A stretch of DNA of 64,000 bases, taken from NCBI GenBank assembly GCA_017440935.1, contig JAFSAO010000022.1, positions 1-64,000 of the forward strand. Reading direction: 5' to 3'. Below the pieces are notes generated by a model. The model searched no databases. It saw only the letters and a list, made by a program, of their open reading frames with translations, and had not been told where the DNA came from. Origin of the DNA: Opitutales bacterium. GTDB lineage: Bacteria > Verrucomicrobiota > Verrucomicrobiia > Opitutales > UBA953. Position numbers and translations under genes: made by a program. Each line of letters opens with the position of its first letter. Position 1 is the stretch's first letter. This document shows, one piece after another, positions 16,348 through 26,535 of this stretch.

Positions 16348-18060
16348 ATGAAAAAATCCGTTTTCTACATTTTGTTTTTTGTCGTTTTGCTCGGCGTGCT
16401 CGAAATCGTCGGACGCAGCGATTGGCTCTCCGCATTCCAACTGCGCAAGCGCGCATCGGCGGATTCCACGGAATTGCGCATCGGCTATTTCCCGAACATC
16501 ACGCACGCGCAAGCGCTCATCGCCCGACAAATGGAACTCGAAGGACGTTCGTGGTATGCGCCGCGCCTGCCGAAGGGGACAAAACTTTTCTGGCAACCAT
16601 ACAACGCCGGTCCCGCGGCGATGGAAGGACTCACACTCGGCACAATCGACATGAGCTACGTCGGTCCGTCTCCGGCAATCATGGCGTATATTCAGCGCGG
16701 CGGAAGCGTGCGCGTCGTCAGCGGAAGCGCAGAAGGCGGTGCCGCGCTTGTTGTGCGGCAAGACATTGCCGCCTCCACCGCAAAGGATTTTGTCGGGAAA
16801 GCCGTCGCCACGCCGCAGCTCGGGAACACGCAGGACGTTGCCTGCCGCGCATGGCTGATTAAAAACGGAATCCCCGTCACTGCATCCGGCGGAAAAGTTC
16901 AAATCGTTCCGACCAAAAATCCGGACCAGCTTGCACTTTTCAAGGCGGGAACGCTCGAAGCCGCGTGGACGGTCGAGCCGTGGGTTTCGCGTCTCGAACT
17001 CGAAGCCGGCGGAAAAATCGTGCGCGAAGATTTTGAAACCGTGACCACGGTGCTCGCGTCGGCAACCGACACGATTTCGCGCCGCAAACCTCTGCTCATG
17101 GCGTTTGCGAAAGCTCACGCGGAGCTAACGGCGTGGATTAACGCACACCCGGAAGAAGCCAAGATTTTGCTTCAACGCGCCCTCACGCGCGAAACGCATA
17201 CGGAGTTCCCGCAACGCATCGTAAACAACGCGTTCCCGCGTATTCGTTTCGTTGCGGAACTGAACCAAACGTCTCTGCGCTCTTACGTGGAAGACGGTTA
17301 TACGGCAGGTTTGATTCCGGAAAAAATTGATGTCGCCGCGCTCGTGTCGCTCGAAAACCCGGACAGCGCCGCAAACGACTCCGGCATTTTCCCGCTCCCG
17401 TCAAAGATTTTGATTTTCCTCTGGGAAGGCTTGCTCGACGGCTCGATTTTGAGCGCGCTTTGGGTAACGCTTCGCCGCCTTGTGCTCGGGTATGCCATCG
17501 GCTTCGTTATCGCTATTCCGCTTGGTCTTTTGCTCGCACAAAGCCGATTCATGCGCGACACGCTCGGCGTGCTCGCTCTCGGATTTCAATCGCTTCCGAG
17601 TGTTTGCTGGGTGCCGATTTCGCTCGTTATTTTCGGACAAGACGAACGCACGATTCTTTCGGTCGTTGTCATGGGTTCGGTTTGGTCTCTGATGCTCGCT
17701 ACGGAAAACGGTATTCGAAGTGTGCCGCCGCTTTACTTGCGCGCCGCTCGCACGATGGGCTCAAAGCATTTTCATTTGTGGACACGCGTTATGTTCCCGG
17801 CGGCGCTCCCGTCGATTTTCAGCGGCATGAAACAGGGCTGGGCGTTCGCGTGGCGCTCGCTGATGTCTGCCGAAATTTACGTCTATATTCTGAGCGGAAT
17901 CGGGTTAGGCTGGATGCTTAACGCCGGACGCGAAGAAATGAACGTGGAAAAAGTTTACGGCGTGATGCTCGTCATTATCATCGTCGGGCTCGTCATGGAC
18001 CGCCTCTGCTTCGCTCCCGTTGAACGTTGGTTGCGGGAACGCTGGGGCTTAGAGAAGTAG
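16348..18060 (+). CDS. Fused substrate-binding protein and permease of a SsuA/SsuC-type importer
   Basis: A 570-aa single reading frame. An N-terminal membrane anchor (about 4-20) is followed by a complete NMT1/SsuA-like binding domain (about 40-345): LRIGYFPNITHAQALIA, YNAGPAAMEGLTLGTIDMSY and AAWTVEPWVSRLE are typical. A linker then leads to a BPD-type permease (about 350-565) with LWVTLRRLVLGYAIGF, the SLPSVCWVPISLVIFG signature and an EAA loop. In most genomes these are separate genes. The fusion ties receptor to channel; the likely substrate is a sulfonate, nitrate or similar small molecule, not determined. Confidence 0.88.
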   Translation: MKKSVFYILFFVVLLGVLEIVGRSDWLSAFQLRKRASADSTELRIGYFPNITHAQALIARQMELEGRSWYAPRLPKGTKLFWQPYNAGPAAMEGLTLGTIDMSYVGPSPAIMAYIQRGGSVRVVSGSAEGGAALVVRQDIAASTAKDFVGKAVATPQLGNTQDVACRAWLIKNGIPVTASGGKVQIVPTKNPDQLALFKAGTLEAAWTVEPWVSRLELEAGGKIVREDFETVTTVLASATDTISRRKPLLMAFAKAHAELTAWINAHPEEAKILLQRALTRETHTEFPQRIVNNAFPRIRFVAELNQTSLRSYVEDGYTAGLIPEKIDVAALVSLENPDSAANDSGIFPLPSKILIFLWEGLLDGSILSALWVTLRRLVLGYAIGFVIAIPLGLLLAQSRFMRDTLGVLALGFQSLPSVCWVPISLVIFGQDERTILSVVVMGSVWSLMLATENGIRSVPPLYLRAARTMGSKHFHLWTRVMFPAALPSIFSGMKQGWAFAWRSLMSAEIYVYILSGIGLGWMLNAGREEMNVEKVYGVMLVIIIVGLVMDRLCFAPVERWLRERWGLEK

Positions 18061-18091
18061 AAATTTGCCCCGGAAAATTTCTACTTCACGT
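18050..18091 (+). terminator. Hairpin overlapping the end of the ABC fusion gene
   Basis: AGAAGTAGAAATTT just before and over the stop codon is complementary to AAATTTCTACTTC about ten bases later. No long T-run follows, so termination is uncertain; it could be another palindromic repeat. From 18092 to 18190 only a GCCTGATGCTTAG family-4 fragment is seen. Confidence 0.4.
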
Positions 18092-18190
18092 GCCGGGATT
18101 TTTGCCTTCGCCGACACCGAGCGAAGCGACAAGGAACAAATCTTTGAAGTCTTAGCTCAAGGCTCGACGCCTGATGCTTAGTGCCAAAAA

Positions 18191-19108
18191 CTATTCTGCG
18201 TCAAAAATCGCGGAGACGTAATTTTCGACGGAGAACGGCTGAAGGTCTTCCGGCTTTTCTCCAAGACCGACATAGTAAATCGGAATCCGGAGTTCCCGCC
18301 AAATGCCGACGAGTGCTCCGCCGCGCGAGGTTCCGTCGAGCTTGGTTACAATCAGCCCGGTCAGCTTAAACGCTTCGTGGAAAATTTTTGCCTGCTCAAT
18401 GGAATTGGAACCGAGCGTCCCGTCCACTACCAGCCAGCGATGATGCGGAGCGGACGCATCGAGCTTCGCGACCACGCGGGAGATTTTTTTCAGTTCCTCC
18501 ATCAGGTGTGACTTCGTATGCAATCGCCCGGCAGTATCTAAAATCGCAATACGTTTTCCGCGGGAACGCGCCGCCTGCACCGTATCGAATGCGACGGCGG
18601 CGGAATCCGCACCGTGACGCCCGGGAACGAGGTCGAGTTTCAGGCGTTCCGCCCACGCGGCGATCTGCTCATTTGCGGCAGCGCGGAAAGTATCGCAAGC
18701 GCCCAGAATAACACTGTCTCCGTTTTGTCCGAAAAGATGAGCGAGTTTAGCGGCGGTCGTCGTTTTCCCGGCACCGTTGACGCCGACAAGCGCAATGACT
18801 TCGGGAACGTTTTCCGGCGCGGGAACGAACTTTGCCTCCGCACCTTCGAGGACACGCGTCAGCACTCGTTTCCCGATTTCGGCGGCGGCGCGTCCGTGTA
18901 AATCTTTCTCCTTCGCATAAGCACTGCGAATTTCATCAAGAATTTCCTGCGCGGTTTCCACGCCGAAATCCGCGCCGTAAAGAGCTTCTTCAAGCTCCTC
19001 AATGGACGCAGCATCGAGTTTTTTTGAAAAAATTCCGCCAAGCGAACCGAACAGTTTCGCCGTTTTTTTGAAACCGTCCTTAAATTTTTGAATGAGAGAA
19101 CCGAACAT
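18191..19108 (-). CDS. ftsY: Signal recognition particle receptor FtsY
   Basis: A 305-aa SRP GTPase, the membrane-targeting receptor for Ffh/4.5S RNA complexes. The N-domain is helical, the G-domain has P-loop GVNGAGKTTTAAKLA near 108, DTFRAAANEQ, DTAGRLHTKSHLMEELKK and the guanine-specificity motif TKLDGTSRGG; the C-terminal GLGEKPEDLQPF is the family closer. It has the short N-terminal form without a long acidic A domain. Confidence 0.96.
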   Translation of the reverse strand: MFGSLIQKFKDGFKKTAKLFGSLGGIFSKKLDAASIEELEEALYGADFGVETAQEILDEIRSAYAKEKDLHGRAAAEIGKRVLTRVLEGAEAKFVPAPENVPEVIALVGVNGAGKTTTAAKLAHLFGQNGDSVILGACDTFRAAANEQIAAWAERLKLDLVPGRHGADSAAVAFDTVQAARSRGKRIAILDTAGRLHTKSHLMEELKKISRVVAKLDASAPHHRWLVVDGTLGSNSIEQAKIFHEAFKLTGLIVTKLDGTSRGGALVGIWRELRIPIYYVGLGEKPEDLQPFSVENYVSAIFDAE

Positions 19109-19198
19109 CCGGAAAAAATTAGAAATTAGGAATTAAAAATCAGGAAAGAGAAGCAAAAACTAATTTCAAACTTCTCATTCCTAATTGCGCGAAGCGTT
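19109..19198. repeat. AT-rich inverted repeat between ftsY and nusB
   Basis: TTAGAAATTAGGAATTAAAA near 19120 is matched in inverse by CTCATTCCTAATTGC near 19173. It belongs to the style of intergenic palindromes seen elsewhere, with no gene. Confidence 0.45.
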
Positions 19199-19684
<486 letters not shown>

Positions 19685-19697
19685 AAAAAAAAAGAAA

Positions 19698-20318
19698 TCA
19701 GTTTTTGTGAAAAGGATTGTTCCCGCCGAAAGAAAAACCGCCGGGAGCATCGTCGTCTTCGTCATCTTCGTCGTGCAGGAAATTGCTACCGAAAATTTCC
19801 TCGTTGCGTTCCCGCTCGATGTCGTCGCGGTCGAGTTCTTCGAGGTAGCGCGCGAGGCGCAAACCGGACGCGGCAATATCGAGTGCGGCAAGAGCAAATT
19901 CCGCGCCGCGGTCGGTTTCGCCAAAAACTCGTTCGTCCGCCTGCGCCTCGTTGTTGGTCACGATAATTCCGTTGATGACGGGAACCTGCGTATTAATGCC
20001 GATTGCCTGAAGCGCCGTCGCCGTGCCGTTGGCAATGATTTCGTGGTGCGGAGTTTCGCCGGCGATAACGACGCCGAGCGTAATAATGCAATCGTAGTCG
20101 CCCGTGAGCGCGAGCATATTGGCGATGTAGGGAAGTTCGTTCGCCCCGGGAACGCGCGTAATATCAATTCCGTTCGCGGGAACCTTGGATTCGCGGAGTG
20201 TTTGTCGAACGCGGGAAATCAAATGATCGACGTGCTTCGAATTATAGCGGGAAGCGACGATTGCAAAACGTAAATCAGAACGCGCTTCCGGTCGGTGAGT
20301 CGGTTTATTTTTGCTCAT
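19698..20318 (-). CDS. ribH: 6,7-dimethyl-8-ribityllumazine synthase with acidic C-terminal tail
   Basis: A 206-aa lumazine synthase in riboflavin biosynthesis. Core motifs are FAIVASRYN, RVPGANELPY, ITLGVVIAGETPHHEIIANG with the catalytic His, and PVINGIIVTNNEAQADER. The usual enzyme ends near residue 155; here about 45 residues follow, including HDEDDEDDDAPGGF and a Gly/Phe end. The tail would decorate the outer or inner face of an icosahedral shell. nusB begins 13 bp after it. Confidence 0.94.
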   Translation of the reverse strand: MSKNKPTHRPEARSDLRFAIVASRYNSKHVDHLISRVRQTLRESKVPANGIDITRVPGANELPYIANMLALTGDYDCIITLGVVIAGETPHHEIIANGTATALQAIGINTQVPVINGIIVTNNEAQADERVFGETDRGAEFALAALDIAASGLRLARYLEELDRDDIERERNEEIFGSNFLHDEDDEDDDAPGGFSFGGNNPFHKN

Positions 20319-20400
20319 GAAAATTTATCAAAAAAGAAATTTAACTCTGCGAATTTGAAAGAACATTTTTCAAAAAAAAAGAACGAAACGCGGGAACGAA

Positions 20401-20673
20401 TCACACGGGAAGCGGCGCTTCCGAAAGATTTTTCTTCCGCCAGGATTTGCGCCAACCGGCGCGATGCTTCGCGATCCAATCATACATGGCGTGAACGTAG
20501 CCGACATCGTAACCGGCGTGTTCGCTCAGAAACCACTTATGCCGCATGATTTCCTCGCGCTCCGCCGCCGCTTCACGATACAGACTGGACTTTGCCGCGA
20601 CCGTTTGCACCAGCCGCGGAGAACGCAAAGCCTGCGCCGATTTCGGCGAGCCGGATGCTCTTCTCGGTTTCAT
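20401..20673 (-). CDS. Small basic protein resembling the C-terminus of DUF4032 proteins
   Basis: A 90-aa protein. The segment HKWFLSEHAGYDVGYVHAMYDWIAKH is like the conserved end of DUF4032 family members (general pattern HKWYLSE...DVG..A...Y). The N-terminus is basic and short. It is a stand-alone small version; biological role unknown. It lies between the big PEP-CTERM gene and ribH, same strand, about 80 bp before ribH. Confidence 0.6.
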   Translation of the reverse strand: MKPRRASGSPKSAQALRSPRLVQTVAAKSSLYREAAAEREEIMRHKWFLSEHAGYDVGYVHAMYDWIAKHRAGWRKSWRKKNLSEAPLPV

Positions 20674-20715
20674 ACCTTGTGCAATATGCTCCGAAACAGC
20701 TTTTTTTCAAGCCCA

Positions 20716-20757
20716 AAAACGGAGCGTTCCCGCGAGAAAGAATCCCACGGGAACGCA
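20716..20757 (-). terminator. Terminator from inverted GCGTTCCCG pair
   Basis: GCGTTCCCG at 20724-20732 and CGGGAACGC at 20748-20756 pair exactly; the minus strand then has a short T-run. It follows the 1033-aa PEP-CTERM gene. Confidence 0.75.
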
Positions 20758-20785
20758 ATTGTTATCGCAAATATTTCGGAATTCG

Positions 20786-23700
20786 CTACTTGCAATTGCC
20801 GTCGGGTTCGCGACGACGGCGGCAGGAAGCGGCGAGCGCGAGAGCAAACGTTCCCGCGAGCAAGCCGAACGCCGAAGGTTCCGGAACAAATGTAATTCCC
20901 CAACCGCCCGAAACGTTCCCGTATTTATAAAATGCGGAATTCAACGCCTCACCGTTTTGCAAAACGTCAATCTTTTCAATTTTTTCAAAAGAAGAATTTC
21001 CGCTGACGAGCGTAATCACATCCCCCTTTTCGTAAGTGCTGTTGTAGTCGAGAACGACGGTAATCGTCGTTGCCAGCGCAGAGAGCATCGCGCCGTCTGC
21101 GACGGAAATCACGGCATCCTGCGCAGCGCGCGTCTCCGGTTTTTTAACGTAGAAAACCATTTCGTTGCCGGAAAATTCTGTGTTCGCCGTAAGCGTGACG
21201 CTCGCCGTTGTAACGTTCCCGCTCGCGTCCGCGCTTCCGATTTTCCACGCGCTGGCGAAAATCGTCCCCGCGTTAAGCGAAAACGCGCCCTGCGTGAAAT
21301 GAAGTTTTTCCGCGACGGAAACATTTCCCGAAATCTGCGCCGCAGATTGACCGACGGACTTGAGCGACATCGTTCCGTCCGATGCAAGCGCATCGCCCGC
21401 TGTCGTAATCGTTGCTCCGTTGAGCGAAACGGAGGCATCCGTTCCCGTCCAAAGCCCGACGAGTTTTCCGGTTCCGTCTCCTTCTCGCGTTGCGGTAATC
21501 GTTCCCGCAAGCGTAACCTCTCCGGAGGCGACGTATGCGCCGTAAACATTTCCCGTCCCCGAAACGGAAACCTTCGTGCTTTCCGTAAGGGTCATGTTCG
21601 TATTTTCGGCGTAAATGCCGTAAGCGTTCCCTGTTCCCGTAAGGGTGATTGTGCTTCCCTTCAAATTGAGGCTCCCTGTGTATCCCTTAGCGTAAACACC
21701 GTAAAAATCGCTATTCCCGGCAGAGCTGCTCCGGTTTTCCGGGGTAACCGTCGTCACGTAATCGGAAGCACTTTCCGTTCTTTTGACGGAGATTGTCGCA
21801 GTGCTCAAATCAAGCTTTCCCGCTCCTTCGAGATACGCACCGTAGGCGTTCCCGTAAAATGATTTTACAGCAATATTCCCGGTGAAACATTGGAATAATG
21901 CGTTCGTCGCGGTCTCCGCAAATCGGATTCCGTAAGCGCTCCCGTCGACGGTGTTGGATTCTGATATAATATTCGTCAGTCCCGTGGCGTCTATGGTTGC
22001 GTATCCGTCCAAGTAAACTCCGTAAGCATATTGAGAATCCACTGCCGAAAACGACTTCAGGTTGGAAACGCTGACCCTTCCCGTAGCATAAAAACCGTAG
22101 GCGTTCCCGCCGGCGGCAATTGCCGTAAAGGAATTTCCCGGCATGTGGTAAGCCTCGTTGTCTCCTTCAAGGTAAAGCCCGTAGGCAGAAGGCGTTATTC
22201 CCGGCGCGCCGTAGGCATACGCCGTAAACTGCGAGTTTGTAATAGTCAGCCCCGACGAATCTCTTCTGGCGTGGTTGAACACGCCGACCCCGCCGTCGCT
22301 TTCTGTCGTTTCGCCGGAAAAGTCTTTCCCGTAAGCCAAGCCGTAGCTGTCGCGGGCGCCTCCCGGTTTGACCGAAATCGAAGAATTATCGACCGTAAAA
22401 TCAACATCTTTTCCGATTACAATTCCGCCGGCGCGCCCGTAGTCGTCGGAGTCCGACTGTCCGACAGTTTCCACCGAGATATTCAGGCGGCTCAAAACCT
22501 CGCCGACGGACATTGTTTCCGTTCCCGTGTTGTCGTAAACGAATCCGGCGGACATTCCGACATTTGACTTGGCGGAAATCGTTAAATCACTCATCGAGCC
22601 GACCGACGCGCCGTTGTGCATGTAAACGCCGACCGCCATTTTTTCCGGGTCCTGCGAAGTGCTTGTTGCCGTGATGTCGTAATTTGCAAACGCTCCGGAA
22701 ACGGTCCCGCCTTTGGTCTCGGAAATTTCGTTCCCGTTTTCATCCAATGTGCTCTTCCCACCCAGAGAAATACCGATTACGTCTCCGGGCGCTTTCACAG
22801 TGAGTTTTGCTTTTTCTCCCGTGCTGACGACATTCCCATCGGCGTCGGTCAAGCCGTTGAGGCTTCCCGCTTTTCTATCCAAATAGATGCCGACGGCGTC
22901 TTCGGTATAAGCGCGAATGTCCAGCGCCGCAGAAAGATTTCCGCCGTATGTGCCGCCTTTGACCCCGAACGCCTTCCCGCCGGCGACACTTCCGTTGAGT
23001 TTAACGTCTCCGTCGATATGAGCGGTCCCGTCCTGATAAATTCCGTATGAGGTTCCGCTTGTGTTATGCGATTCGATCAAAAGGTTATTAAGTATCACGT
23101 CCCCGCTGATATAGGGCGGTTCTCCTTTGTCGTTCCCGTCCCCGTCCACGCCGCGCTGCCAAAATCCGGCGACATTCGCATTTTCACCAAAATACGAGAC
23201 ATTAAGACTTTCAGTAATTTTTATAAACCGAAACTTCTGCTGTGCGCCGTTCCCGCCTTGCTCGTGATAAATCCCGCAAACGGTAGCGAGTCCGTCGTAG
23301 CGCGAGCTGACCGAAACATTTTTTACATTGATTTCGCTGGAATTTGAGGCTTCCGGGTAGAGATCCTTAATGTGATAGCCGGCGACGATCGTGTCTCCGG
23401 AGTAATGACCGGCATCGTTGCTCCCTCCGGAACCGTCCGAGGAAAAATCAATCCCTTCTCCCGTTTGGCTCTCATTTTTAGATCCGCTAATTGTGACTTT
23501 GCCGTGAACCCCGTCCGTTATGTCAATCAGAATGTTTATCAATTTTGCTTCGACTTTTACGCCTGTGACAACAACGTCAATTAACAGTTTAATCGCCTTT
23601 GACGTAGCGCCACCCAAATCCGGAACAAAATCCTCGCGCGGTCTGTTGGCTGCGATTTCCTCCTCCGTAAGGATGTCCGTCCGCCAATATTCTTGGTCGA

Positions 23701-23887
23701 TATCGTCGTAAAAGCCTTCCGCTTTAACTTCAGGTATCCACGTCGGAGTCGTTATGGCGGTTTCGGAATCCGTCGTTCCCGTGTCAGAAGTTCCTGTATT
23801 TTCCGTTCCCGCGGATTCCTCTGCGCAGAGTGAAGCGGCGGCAAACAAAGTGAAAACAGAAAGCCCGGTCAGTTTTCTAATAGTCAT
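20786..23887 (-). CDS. Large PEP-CTERM surface protein with autotransporter-like beta-helix body
   Basis: A 1033-aa protein: signal peptide (MTIRKLTGLSVFTLFAAASLCA), a Glu/Thr/Ser-rich linker, then a long body of Gly/Asn/Ser-rich beta-strand repeats of the YGIYAEN / YGAYLEG type (about 250-830), which is how a right-handed beta-helix passenger looks, and a VPEPS sorting signal with hydrophobic segment and CRRRR near the end. There is no beta-barrel. So a passenger-like body is anchored by the exosortase route. Adhesion or surface-layer function is inferred. A terminator with inverted GGGAACG words follows. Confidence 0.82.
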   Translation of the reverse strand: MTIRKLTGLSVFTLFAAASLCAEESAGTENTGTSDTGTTDSETAITTPTWIPEVKAEGFYDDIDQEYWRTDILTEEEIAANRPREDFVPDLGGATSKAIKLLIDVVVTGVKVEAKLINILIDITDGVHGKVTISGSKNESQTGEGIDFSSDGSGGSNDAGHYSGDTIVAGYHIKDLYPEASNSSEINVKNVSVSSRYDGLATVCGIYHEQGGNGAQQKFRFIKITESLNVSYFGENANVAGFWQRGVDGDGNDKGEPPYISGDVILNNLLIESHNTSGTSYGIYQDGTAHIDGDVKLNGSVAGGKAFGVKGGTYGGNLSAALDIRAYTEDAVGIYLDRKAGSLNGLTDADGNVVSTGEKAKLTVKAPGDVIGISLGGKSTLDENGNEISETKGGTVSGAFANYDITATSTSQDPEKMAVGVYMHNGASVGSMSDLTISAKSNVGMSAGFVYDNTGTETMSVGEVLSRLNISVETVGQSDSDDYGRAGGIVIGKDVDFTVDNSSISVKPGGARDSYGLAYGKDFSGETTESDGGVGVFNHARRDSSGLTITNSQFTAYAYGAPGITPSAYGLYLEGDNEAYHMPGNSFTAIAAGGNAYGFYATGRVSVSNLKSFSAVDSQYAYGVYLDGYATIDATGLTNIISESNTVDGSAYGIRFAETATNALFQCFTGNIAVKSFYGNAYGAYLEGAGKLDLSTATISVKRTESASDYVTTVTPENRSSSAGNSDFYGVYAKGYTGSLNLKGSTITLTGTGNAYGIYAENTNMTLTESTKVSVSGTGNVYGAYVASGEVTLAGTITATREGDGTGKLVGLWTGTDASVSLNGATITTAGDALASDGTMSLKSVGQSAAQISGNVSVAEKLHFTQGAFSLNAGTIFASAWKIGSADASGNVTTASVTLTANTEFSGNEMVFYVKKPETRAAQDAVISVADGAMLSALATTITVVLDYNSTYEKGDVITLVSGNSSFEKIEKIDVLQNGEALNSAFYKYGNVSGGWGITFVPEPSAFGLLAGTFALALAASCRRRREPDGNCK

Positions 23888-24077
23888 GGGTTCTTATTGA
23901 TGAAGAAAAGATGAAAGGGAGATTTTGCACATTGTGAGAATCGGAACGCAAGAACAAAAACACAACCAAAAAGGTAATCTTTATTTCGCACAAAAAATGC
24001 CGATCCGACGGGAACGGCATTTTCGGACAAGCATTTTGCGATACCGGAGCGCGGAAATCCCGCGACGGGGACAATGC
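23888..24077. other. Intergenic region after atpC, before the large PEP-CTERM gene
   Basis: It contains the atp terminator and the PEP-CTERM gene's upstream region. Nothing else is recognised. Confidence 0.5.
23991..24024 (-). terminator. Terminator of the atp locus
   Basis: AAAATGCCG is complementary to CGGCATTTT around an inner TCC/GGA pairing with one mismatch; the minus strand continues into a T-run. It is about 50 bp past the atpC stop. Confidence 0.75.
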
Positions 24078-24488
24078 TTAGTGCTTGGATTTGACAAGCT
24101 TTTGCGCGATGGCGAAGCGGGCGACGGCTTCGAGGCGTTCGAGCTCGGCGGGATCGATTTCCTTTTGGTGGCGCGCCGCTTCGAGCGCGGCTTCGGCGCG
24201 TTTCTGTGCATCTTCCACGGCAGAAAGATCGATCGCCTTGACATCGATGGCGGCTTCGGCAAGCACGCTCACGCGGTCGGCGAGCACGCGCGCGTAGCCT
24301 TTGTCGACGGCGAGCTTCGTCGTTCCCGCGCTTGTTTCCACGTCGATTTCGCCGGGTTCGATTTCCGCCGTCAGCGGAATGTGCCCGGGAAGAATCCCGA
24401 GCTCGCCGCTCGTCGTCGGAAGCGTCACGGAATTGACGTTTTCCGCCTGATAAACAATGCCTGTGGGAGTTACGATTTCAAAAGTCAT
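24078..24488 (-). CDS. atpC: ATP synthase epsilon subunit
   Basis: A 136-aa F1 central-stalk subunit. The N-terminal beta-sandwich is clear (MTFEIVTPTGIVYQAENVNSVTLPTTSGELGILPGHIPL), followed by the two-helix C-terminal domain (AQKRAEAALEAAR). A good AAAGGA ribosome site precedes the ATG. It is the last atp gene, separated from atpD by an inverted-repeat cassette with a four-helix-bundle gene. Confidence 0.95.
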   Translation of the reverse strand: MTFEIVTPTGIVYQAENVNSVTLPTTSGELGILPGHIPLTAEIEPGEIDVETSAGTTKLAVDKGYARVLADRVSVLAEAAIDVKAIDLSAVEDAQKRAEAALEAARHQKEIDPAELERLEAVARFAIAQKLVKSKH

Positions 24489-24510
24489 ATGTTTTCCTTT
24501 TTTTTATTTA

Positions 24511-24546
24511 ATGAATAGTGAATAATGAATAGCGAATAACGCAGTG
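24511..24546. repeat. Left inverted repeat of cassette 1 (family 1)
   Basis: A 36-bp sequence whose reverse complement matches 24926-24961 at 34 of 36 positions. It lies 23 bp upstream of the atpC start. Confidence 0.9.
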
Positions 24547-24556
24547 CTGAAAGGCT

Positions 24557-24940
24557 TCAGATTTTCTCTTCGAGAAAAATCCGGCGTTTCGTTGTATTGA
24601 TTGTTGCCGTGAGCATTTTTATTAACTCAACGCAATCCGCATACAGGGACTCAAACTGTGTCTGTGTAATAAATTCCCCTTCAAGCAGAAGCTCCAACCA
24701 ATATTCGGTTTCCGCAGCTTCCTTTAACGCAATGCTCATTTTTGAAACGAAATCTTTTTTGCTCTGTGCGTATCCCGCTTCGCAAATATTCGCGCCGATA
24801 CTCGTTCCGCTCCGAAGAAGCTGAGCAGACAAAACACGTTCACGCGTCTTATCCGTCAAATATCGATTCAGTTTCACAATCCGCATTGCAAACTTCTTCG
24901 ACTTTTCTCTCAACTTATTTTCAGACACTGCGTTATTCAC
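24557..24940 (-). CDS. Four-helix-bundle protein, 23S rRNA intervening-sequence (IVP/S23) family
   Basis: A 127-aa all-helical protein of the TIGR02436-type four-helix bundle family: KKFAMRIVKLNRYL, LSAQLLRSGTSIGANICEA and AETEYWLELLLEGEFI are the family signatures. Family members are often encoded within 23S rRNA intervening sequences and their role is unknown. The start codon is GTG at 24938-24940, inside the right inverted repeat. The gene separates atpD from atpC and has different style and composition from its neighbours, so it looks inserted. Confidence 0.88.
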   Translation of the reverse strand: MNNAVSENKLREKSKKFAMRIVKLNRYLTDKTRERVLSAQLLRSGTSIGANICEAGYAQSKKDFVSKMSIALKEAAETEYWLELLLEGEFITQTQFESLYADCVELIKMLTATINTTKRRIFLEEKI

Positions 24941-24961
24941 TATTCATTATTCACTATTCGT
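24926..24961. repeat. Right inverted repeat of cassette 1 (family 1)
   Basis: Matches 24511-24546 in inverted orientation (34/36). It begins just past the atpD stop codon and contains the GTG start of the four-helix-bundle gene. Confidence 0.9.
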
Positions 24962-24966
24962 TGGTG

Positions 24967-26388
<1,422 letters not shown>

Positions 26389-26500
26389 TTAAGAGGTTTT
26401 GGTGTTATAAAAAAAGAAGTGTTCCCGCAGATAGATACAAACGTTTCCGGATATTTTTCAAAAGCTTCGCGTTAAAAACATTCGTGGCGGGTTGTGTTCA

Positions 26501-26530
26501 TTTCTTTAAGCTTTAAGCCCTAAGCACTCA
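26501..26530. repeat. Family-2 repeat after the atpG stop
   Basis: TTTCTTTAAGCTTTAAGCCC then TAAGCACTCA, the same family and orientation as after atpA and atpF. Confidence 0.7.
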
Positions 26531-26535
26531 ACTTT

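Noticed and set aside
19685-19924. Longer frame upstream of nusB
   Set aside because: It overlaps ribH completely and its translation is unlike NusB.
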